Part shown: one piece after another, positions 31,898 to 36,577 of the stretch
Numbering within the stretch: the first letter of the stretch is position 1
Layout: the number at the start of each line of letters is the position of its first letter
Assembly (NCBI GenBank): GCA_025934025.1
Contig: JAICYU010000011.1
Coordinates: 1 to 36,577, forward strand
Direction: 5' to 3'
Origin: Terriglobales bacterium
GTDB lineage: Bacteria > Acidobacteriota > Terriglobia > Terriglobales > Acidobacteriaceae
Length of the DNA stretch: 36,577 nt
Translations under genes and position numbers: made by a program
The notes under the pieces: generated by a model
The model's database searches: none
What the model was told of the DNA's origin: nothing
The model's input: the letters and a program-made list of their open reading frames with translations, nothing else

Positions 31898-32800
31898 CTA
31901 GTCCAGAAATCTGCTTGTGATCCCCGCGTAGCTGTCAATTCTTCGATCACGCAAGAAGGGCCAGTTACGGCGCGTCTCTTCCAGCAGCTTCAGGTCGCAT
32001 TGGGCAATCAGAATTTCTTCCTTTTCGTGAGAAGCTTCGGCGATGATGCGGCCAAAAGGATCGGCTAGAAATGATCCACCCCAGAACTCCAGGCCTTTCC
32101 CCGGAGCGCGCTTGCCCCGAACATCGCCGAACTCATGCCCGACGCGATTGACGACGGCGACGAACACTCCGTTGGCAATGGCGTGGGCCCGCTGGATGGT
32201 TCGCCAGGCATCATGCTGGGCTTCGCCGTATTCGGCTTTTTCGTCGGGATGCCAGCCGATCGCGGTCGGATAGAACAGAACGTTGGCGCCCTGCAATGCA
32301 GTCAACCGCGCGCCTTCCGGATACCACTGGTCCCAGCACACCAGCGTCCCCACGCGCCCGAAATCAGTGTCAAAAGCCTTGAAGCCAAGATCGCCGGGCG
32401 TGAAGTAATACTTCTCGTAGTAAAGCGGATCGTCGGGAATGTGCATCTTGCGATACAAGCCCTGCAGAGTGCCGTCTGCGCCGATGACCGCGGCCGTGTT
32501 GTGGTACAACCCGCGCGCCCGCCGCTCGAAAACCGACGCCACGATCACTACATGTTTCTCCTTGGCAATCTGCGCCAGAGCTTCTGTCGTTGGGCCGGGG
32601 ACCGGCTCGGCCAGATCAAACAGAGCGGCATCTTCGCGCTGGCAAAAGTACTGGGTGCGGAACAATTCCGGCAAGCAAATCACCTGCCCGCCTTTGCTCG
32701 CAGCTTCACGCACTTTTTCGCATGCGCGTCGAAGGTTCTCGTCCGGATCTGGCGAACAGGACATCTGGATGAGACCGACAGTGAATTGATCGTTTGGCAA
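31898..32800 (-). CDS. aguB: N-carbamoylputrescine amidase
   Basis: A 300-residue carbon-nitrogen hydrolase that splits N-carbamoylputrescine to putrescine, CO2 and ammonia. The nitrilase-type triad is visible: Glu in CLPELFRTQYF, Lys in LYRKMHIPDD and Cys in LVCWDQWYPEG. QREDAALFDLAEPVPG is typical of the AguB branch. The start is TTG 32800, supported by a strong GAGGGAG site just upstream. The rare start codon and the immediate coupling to aguA may set the ratio of the two enzymes. Confidence 0.93.
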   Translation of the reverse strand: MPNDQFTVGLIQMSCSPDPDENLRRACEKVREAASKGGQVICLPELFRTQYFCQREDAALFDLAEPVPGPTTEALAQIAKEKHVVIVASVFERRARGLYHNTAAVIGADGTLQGLYRKMHIPDDPLYYEKYYFTPGDLGFKAFDTDFGRVGTLVCWDQWYPEGARLTALQGANVLFYPTAIGWHPDEKAEYGEAQHDAWRTIQRAHAIANGVFVAVVNRVGHEFGDVRGKRAPGKGLEFWGGSFLADPFGRIIAEASHEKEEILIAQCDLKLLEETRRNWPFLRDRRIDSYAGITSRFLD

Positions 32801-33177
32801 GAACTCTCCCTCGCAACCCTGGTTGAAATTCTATGGAACGACGGGAAACAATGCGCGCGAGTAAATAGTAAATCATGCTGGTTCGCCGTCAGGTCAGGGT
32901 TCGTGGCCGAAACTCCCTGACGATGGCGTGCCATCCTGAAGGGTGATGGGATCGTTCGACTTCGCCTCAGTCCCCTTCGACAAGCTCAGGGTCCCTCGGC
33001 TCCGCTCACGATGACAGCAGTTGAGTAGTAGCGGTCGGTAGGAAATGACCATTTTCACGAGCTTCCAATCACTCTTGAAACATGCTCTCCGATAAGCATC
33101 CCAGCCTCGCACGTGGGTACCAGCCTTACCAATCGTACGGCACGGAAAAACTACTTCTGCTCTTGCTGGTTTGAGAG
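32801..33177. other. Intergenic region with a dispersed repeat
   Basis: No convincing gene. The central part holds the CCCTTCGACAAGCTCAGGG-type element. The left end should hold the aguB promoter on the minus strand, and the right end leads to the small plus-strand ORF at 33178. Confidence 0.5.
32973..32991. repeat. Dispersed repeat core CCCTTCGACAAGCTCAGGG
   Basis: The 19-bp core has CCCT/AGGG ends as an inverted repeat and is flanked by the usual GTCCCTCGGCTCCGCTCACG sequence. The same element is widely seen in intergenic DNA of many bacteria, from memory. Its origin is not known from this window. Confidence 0.7.
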
Positions 33178-33441
33178 ATGATAGAGAACACGAGGCGCGC
33201 ATTGGCTGCCAGCAAGAAGAAATCGAAACAACAACCGCGTGATCCGCTGATCGCGGAACTGGAGAGAGTTGAAGGTAAGTTGCAGAAATGGTTGAAGGCT
33301 TCAGAGAAGAACGCTCTCTGGTTCAAAAAGGACCCTATCGCAGCGATGCAGGCCGCAGGGTTGGACATGGAAGATGAAATCATGCTGGAACTGGAGCGGA
33401 TTACAGCAGAGATTGCGCGCAAGCTGAAACGGCATTGCTGA
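33178..33441 (+). CDS. Small charged helical protein (87 aa), hypothetical
   Basis: A basic N-terminus (LAASKKKSKQQPRD) leads into amphipathic helices rich in Glu, Lys and Leu (LIAELERVEGKLQKWLKA). The segment DPIAAMQAAGLDMEDEIMLELERI, of a kind seen in Nif11-like or other short helical leader peptides, follows, and the protein ends KLKRHC. Charge pattern suggests a soluble helical or coiled-coil protein. GAGAG directly precedes the ATG. It converges with the phosphatase at 33473. I cannot name a family with confidence. Confidence 0.5.
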   Translation: MIENTRRALAASKKKSKQQPRDPLIAELERVEGKLQKWLKASEKNALWFKKDPIAAMQAAGLDMEDEIMLELERITAEIARKLKRHC

Positions 33442-33472
33442 ACTGAGGAACGGCTTTCATGATTCCCAGCCG

Positions 33473-34636
33473 CTAGTGAACTGCCACCACGATCAAAGTC
33501 GCGTCATCAGTGAACACGCCTTTCGAGTGTTCGTTCGCACAGGAGAGGATCAGGTCCTTCAGCTCCGATGCGGGAAGATGCACGTTGCGGCTGACCAGTT
33601 CCACCAGCCGGTCTTCACCGAACTCCTGGCCTTCAGCGTCAGCGCATTCTGTAATGCCGTCTGTGAATAAGATAAGCCGGTCGCCGGAACGAAGCTCTGC
33701 CTGCTGCTGGTGATAACTCCATTCGCGCATCGTTCCCAGTACAACGTCATCGCTGCTCAACCGCAGCCATGATCCGTCGGCATGGGCCAGAACGGGCCAG
33801 TTGTGTCCGGCGTTGGTAAAACTGATGCGCTTCTCGCCTGAGTCCACCACGCAATAGAAGAACGTTATGAATTTTCCCGGAACGTTGTTCGCGGACACAG
33901 CCTTGTTCACGCGCTCGCAGAACGGCTTGGGCTCGATGACATCCGAGGCAAGCATCCGCACCGCCGCCTGGAGGTTCGACATGAGCAGGGCCGCGCCCAT
34001 CCCTTTGCCCACAACGTCTGCGACGCAGAGCGCCGAGCGATGTTCGCCGAGTTCAATCACATCGTAGTAGTCGCCGCCCACCGTGCGCGCCGATTGAGAA
34101 GAAGCAACCACGGTCACGCCATCCCGGGCGGCGATCTCATGCGGCATCAAAGCTCGCTGCACCTGCGCTGCTTCCTGTTGCTCAAATTGCTCGTTTAGTC
34201 TCTTCAGGCGCAGCTCCTGCGAGCGCTTCATCTGCTGCTCCAGAACGTTCAAGAGCTGCCGGTTGTCCCAGGGCTTTTGCACAAAATCGCAGGCGCCGCG
34301 ATGCATGGCGTCTACAGCAAGCTCAATGGAACCCCAAGCCGTCATCACAACCACAGCCATCGTGCTGTCCAGGGCCTGCACTGCGGAGATGAGTTCCAGG
34401 CCTTCTGCCCCCGACGTTGTGTCACGGCTGTAGTTCAGGTCGAGAAGAATCGCATCAAAGTTGTGGCTCTTGAGGGCATTTACGGCTGCGGCCGGGGAGT
34501 TTACGAACTCCGCTTCGTAGCCGTTGTTCTTCAACAGCAGAAGCAAAGCCGCAATCACGTCTTCCTGATCTTCTGCTACCAATACCCGAGGACGTCCGGA
34601 GAAGGCTTGGAGTTCGGTTGTCGCCGCGTGTGCCAT
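33473..34636 (-). CDS. Response regulator with PP2C (RsbU/SpoIIE-type) output
   Basis: A receiver domain (about 15-135: RPRVLVAEDQEDV, phosphoacceptor Asp in AILLDLNYSRD, VMTAWGS, QKPW) is joined through a coiled-coil linker (LEQQMKRSQELRLKRLNEQFEQQ) to a PP2C phosphatase with GGDYYDVIEL, VADVVGKGMGAALLMSN, LFTDGITE and TDDATLIVV. Such proteins turn a two-component signal into dephosphorylation of an anti-sigma antagonist. No histidine kinase is next to it. ATG 34636 places a purine-rich AGAGAG upstream; ATG 34663 and the longer 34741 form are possible. It is the second PP2C phosphatase in the window. Confidence 0.88.
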   Translation of the reverse strand: MAHAATTELQAFSGRPRVLVAEDQEDVIAALLLLLKNNGYEAEFVNSPAAAVNALKSHNFDAILLDLNYSRDTTSGAEGLELISAVQALDSTMAVVVMTAWGSIELAVDAMHRGACDFVQKPWDNRQLLNVLEQQMKRSQELRLKRLNEQFEQQEAAQVQRALMPHEIAARDGVTVVASSQSARTVGGDYYDVIELGEHRSALCVADVVGKGMGAALLMSNLQAAVRMLASDVIEPKPFCERVNKAVSANNVPGKFITFFYCVVDSGEKRISFTNAGHNWPVLAHADGSWLRLSSDDVVLGTMREWSYHQQQAELRSGDRLILFTDGITECADAEGQEFGEDRLVELVSRNVHLPASELKDLILSCANEHSKGVFTDDATLIVVAVH

Positions 34637-34892
34637 GCTGGGACTCTCTAGCTGAGAAATCATATCTCGAATACCTGCGGCGCTGTTGGCCTCAAGGTGG
34701 TTCCGGACAAAATAAATTGCAGTTTGTTGTCCGCTTGCCACCCAGCACTAAATCGCTGAAAACGCGGCAGATGCATATCGCTGAAAGTTGGACTGGGGTG
34801 GCGCGATGTCCGTTAGCGAAACCTTGCTGTTCGGAATTGAACAGAAGAGCGCCGGGGCGGATCGAGGAAAGATGGATGGATGAAAAGTTAAA

Positions 34893-35084
34893 AGGCTGTG
34901 ACGTTGGTTATGCTCTAGCCACCAACTCCTGCGAGGGAGCCGGCAGCGTGGACGCATGTACCGTCACAGCCTCTGATGTAATTACTGCTTTCGCAATCTC
35001 CAACCCCGGCCCGTTCCTCGCAGGACCTGCCGGTTTTTTCGGGTTGGAGCGGCCAACGAATCACTTCGTTGCGCCAATCACCCA
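34893..35084 (+). ncRNA. Structured RNA, first tandem copy (novel candidate)
   Basis: Helices seen directly. P1: AGGCTGTGACG (34893-34903) with CGTCACAGCCT (34962-34972), 11 bp perfect. P2: TATGC with GCATG inside P1, with one U-G pair. P3: CTCC (34926) TGCGAG GGAG hairpin. P4: CTCCAACCC (34998-35006) with GGGTTGGAG (35041-35049), 9 bp perfect. P5: CAACGAA with TTCGTTG (35054-35071), tetraloop. The P3 loop region CCTGCGAGG (34928-34936) is complementary to CCTCGCAGG (35016-35024) inside P4, a loop-loop contact. T6 at 35034-35039 lies inside P4, so it may not be the end. Wobble pairs favour the plus strand. The same set recurs 245 bp on with different sequence. No family is recognised; the Rfam Acido-1 and similar motifs should be compared. 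Confidence 0.75.
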
Positions 35085-35135
35085 GCCTACTTCGGAGCAG
35101 CTACAGTTTCCTGAGCTGTCCTTTCGGCCGTCGGC

Positions 35136-35336
35136 TGAAAATTGAGCATTGGTTATGCTCTGGCTGCCTGCTCCTGCGAGGGAGCCTGCAACTCGGATGC
35201 ATGTACCGCTGCAATTTTCGATGTGATCACCGCTTTCGCAGTTTCCGGTCCCAGCCTGCCCCTCGCAGAGCGTGCCGGTTTTTTCGGGCCGGAGTGTCCG
35301 GCAAATTGCTTTGCCTTCCCGATCACTCAGTTTTTT
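35136..35336 (+). ncRNA. Structured RNA, second tandem copy (novel candidate)
   Basis: Helices matching those of the first copy but with different sequence. P1: TGAAAATTGAGC (35136-35147) with GCTGCAATTTTCG (35208-35220), 12 bp including one U-G and one bulge. P2: TATGC/GCATG. P3: GCTCC (35170-35174) TGCGAG GGAGC. P4: TTCCGGTCCC (35243-35252) with GGGCCGGAG (35286-35294), one bulge. P5: GGCAAA with TTTGCC (35300-35315). The loop pair CTGCGAGGG (35174-35182) and CCCTCGCAG (35260-35268) is kept. A possible closing pair GTGATC/GATCAC precedes a T6 run at 35331-35336, a likely transcript end. A reading frame is open across both copies in the same register, but substitutions fall almost evenly over the codon positions, so coding is not favoured. 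Confidence 0.75.
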
Positions 35337-35647
35337 CGGACCAGATGCTGTTTAGTTCAACTGGCCTTTCAACTGCCGACGCACGCAATCCTAAATGAGA
35401 ATCGTGAACTGTCAAGACTCAGGAGTTGTGCAAACTCAGAAAAAGTTTTCCGGCGCGGGCCGCGTTAGAAACCGCTAATCATGCGGCTCCAGAGCACCCG
35501 ACGGTCCCGAGTACCGGATATGCACAGAACTTTCCACAGAAATGGAAAACGCGAAGCCGGATGTTCAACACCCATTGGCGGAAATGAATTGCTTGACTCG
35601 CCAACCCGATTTGCTTCATTGTGTTTCTTAAGGTGGCAGAAGGTGAC
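35337..35647. other. Intergenic region between the RNAs and the RNase H-like gene
   Basis: No gene is supported. It contains a short inverted repeat TTTCCA/TGGAAA (near 35530-35550) and a G+C-rich block. It may hold the promoter of the RNase H-like gene. AAGGTGAC just before 35648 is a ribosome site. Confidence 0.45.
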
Positions 35648-36064
35648 ATGTCCATCCTGAGAGCGTATGTTGACGGCGGCTCGCATGGAAGCCCGGGACC
35701 GTCGGGCATCGGCGTTGTTATCGAGAAGCCGGATGGTGAGCGGGTCAGTATCTCCAAATGGATTGGCCATCAGGACAACAACGTTGCAGAATATGTGGCG
35801 CTGCTGGAAGCACTCCAGCTTGCGGTGGCGCTCAAGGCTACAGCTCTCCACGTTTTTACCGATTCACAACTTGTCGTGAAGCAGATGACGGGCGAGTACC
35901 AGTGCCACAGCCCGCGTCTTTACTCCCTGAACTGGACCTGCCGCAAGATCGCCCGATCTCTCCGCTTCGCCATCGCTCACATTCCGCGCGAAAACAACCA
36001 GGAAGCAAATCATTTGGCGAATAAAGCCGTGAGAGCAGGCGCAAGACCCATCCTGGCCCGTTAA
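35648..36064 (+). CDS. RNase HI-like (RVT_3) protein with one altered catalytic residue
   Basis: A 138-residue protein of the RNase H fold, similar to RNase HI-family and plant-type RVT_3 proteins. Three of the four acidic residues are present: Asp9 (YVDGGSHG), Glu48 (AEYVALLEAL) and Asp72 (VFTDSQLVV). The fourth, normally Asp in an EADxLAN motif, is Asn121 (QEANHLANKA). HIPRENNQEAN is otherwise typical. AAGGTGAC before ATG 35648 supports this start over the upstream frame. It may cut RNA in RNA-DNA hybrids, but the altered site leaves activity open. It converges with the next gene, sharing two stop-codon bases. Confidence 0.85.
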   Translation: MSILRAYVDGGSHGSPGPSGIGVVIEKPDGERVSISKWIGHQDNNVAEYVALLEALQLAVALKATALHVFTDSQLVVKQMTGEYQCHSPRLYSLNWTCRKIARSLRFAIAHIPRENNQEANHLANKAVRAGARPILAR

Positions 36065-36573
36065 GCCCAGCGTTCCGGCTCTCTGACAAAATTATTCGCC
36101 GCTTCGGAAGCTTCTCCCGAGTAGGCTTTCATGATTTCTTCTACCACGGTCTGCAAAACGGCCGGCAAATCCCAGCGCGAGACCACCACAACCCGGCTGT
36201 CTAGGTAGAGCGTAGAAAAGCCTTCCTTCTTCATGAGCTGCTGAAGACCTGAAGGCGTCGCCACGGTGTATTGATATTCCCAAAGATGCTCGTCTTCCGG
36301 GTTCTGCGCCAGAAGATGAAACTCATCGCAGAAGCACTCAGGATCGGGCGGGCCGGCAACCAGGTCGGTTTTCTCGAAGTAATAATTTAGAAAATAGGGG
36401 CGGCTGAATTGCCCTTGCTGATTGCGAGTTACCGGCGGAATCACAATGGGAAATCCAATTTCTGCTCCCGTTGCTCCCGGCGAACGCGCCGATGGCGCTG
36501 CGACAGCACCGGGCGGCTGGTCCTCTGGAGTAAGTGGCGTCTGAGAAATCTGGCTCTCGGAATGAATTGACAC
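36061..36573 (-). CDS. Hypothetical protein, start near window edge
   Basis: About 170 residues with a polar Pro/Ala-rich N-terminal stretch and a folded C-terminal part containing FLNYYFEKTDLVAGPPDPECFCDEFHL and LYLDSRVVVVSRWDLPAVLQTVVEEIMKAY. There is no signal peptide or membrane helix. The first codon available is GTG at 36573, four bases from the window edge, so the true start may lie outside. The family is not recognised. It ends overlapping the RNase H-like gene's stop. Confidence 0.6.
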   Translation of the reverse strand: MSIHSESQISQTPLTPEDQPPGAVAAPSARSPGATGAEIGFPIVIPPVTRNQQGQFSRPYFLNYYFEKTDLVAGPPDPECFCDEFHLLAQNPEDEHLWEYQYTVATPSGLQQLMKKEGFSTLYLDSRVVVVSRWDLPAVLQTVVEEIMKAYSGEASEAANNFVREPERWA

Positions 36574-36577
36574 GATC

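Noticed and set aside
34827-34844. CTGTTC-N6-GAACAG palindrome as a LexA box
   Set aside because: The spacing is CTGT-N10-ACAG, not N8, and it does not fit the GAAC-N4-GTTC form either.
35034-35039. T6 run in RNA copy 1 as a simple terminator
   Set aside because: It lies inside the conserved P4 helix, and conserved covarying structure continues after it in both copies, so it is probably not the transcript end.
34906-35330. Short reading frames across the tandem elements (GYALATNSCEG and GYALAACSCEG) as coding or as tmRNA tags
   Set aside because: The copies differ nearly equally at all three codon positions while helices are preserved. YALAA resembles a tmRNA tag, but there is no acceptor stem, T-arm or CCA end, and tmRNA is not tandem.
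35529-35540. TTTCCACAG as a DnaA box
   Set aside because: A single imperfect match without a cluster of boxes, an AT-rich unwinding region or dnaA/dnaN nearby.

Overview
The window looks like chromosome of an Acidobacteriota member, probably Terriglobia (Koribacter/Terriglobus-like). This is an inference from the gene mix: a Bacillus-type five-helix SdhC with SdhA and SdhB, an ECF sigma/anti-sigma unit driving paired DUF4097 proteins, many signal-peptide-bearing peptidases, FHA/GAF/PP2C and receiver/PP2C phosphatases, and a Ser/Thr/Gln-rich secreted protein with an LPxT-like C-terminal signal. No phage, insertion sequence, CRISPR array, rRNA or tRNA was seen.

Layout. 1-6650: yebC (-), a half-length AI-2E-type permease (-), a small membrane protein (+), an orphan purQ (+), a BON-domain lipoprotein (+), then a minus-strand run of 2-hydroxyacid dehydrogenase, class I aminotransferase and a GtrB/DPM-type glycosyltransferase. 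6759-9572: a large secreted M1 aminopeptidase (-). 9627-12015: a compact plus-strand unit of promoter, cysteine-rich leader peptide, terminator/antiterminator, ATP-grasp ligase, LLM flavin monooxygenase and terminator. 12072-15580: a secreted beta-propeller protein, a small membrane ORF, a cold-shock gene with a premature TGA, and a Tat-exported M24 peptidase. 15720-19348: sdhC-sdhA-(small membrane ORF)-sdhB. 19623-21808: an M15-like (DUF5715) protein overlapping an M19 dipeptidase. 21818-25011: ECF sigma, HEAT-repeat anti-sigma and two DUF4097 proteins (-). 25169-28782: secreted cyclophilin, FHA-GAF-PP2C phosphatase, a two-gene microprotein unit and tadA. 28962-30167: the low-complexity surface protein. 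30240-32800: DUF1440 membrane protein and the agmatine-to-putrescine pair aguA/aguB. 33178-36573: a small charged protein, a receiver-PP2C regulator, two tandem structured RNAs, an RNase HI-like protein and a hypothetical protein.

Two parts stand out. First, 34893-35336 carries two tandem ~200-nt elements 245 bp apart. At least three helices keep their pairing although their sequence changed between copies, and both copies keep a complementary loop-loop pair; this is strong internal evidence for a structured non-coding RNA. Second, the ATP-grasp/monooxygenase pair sits behind what looks like a cysteine-responsive attenuator: a 21-codon ORF with five Cys codons, a terminator hairpin, and a competing antiterminator strand just after the Cys codons. 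Since the monooxygenase resembles the SsuD/SfnG group, the pair may be an undescribed sulfur-acquisition pathway. Smaller points are a cold-shock gene whose conserved Trp codon seems to have become TGA, a possible extra membrane peptide in the succinate dehydrogenase operon, and several small ORFs.
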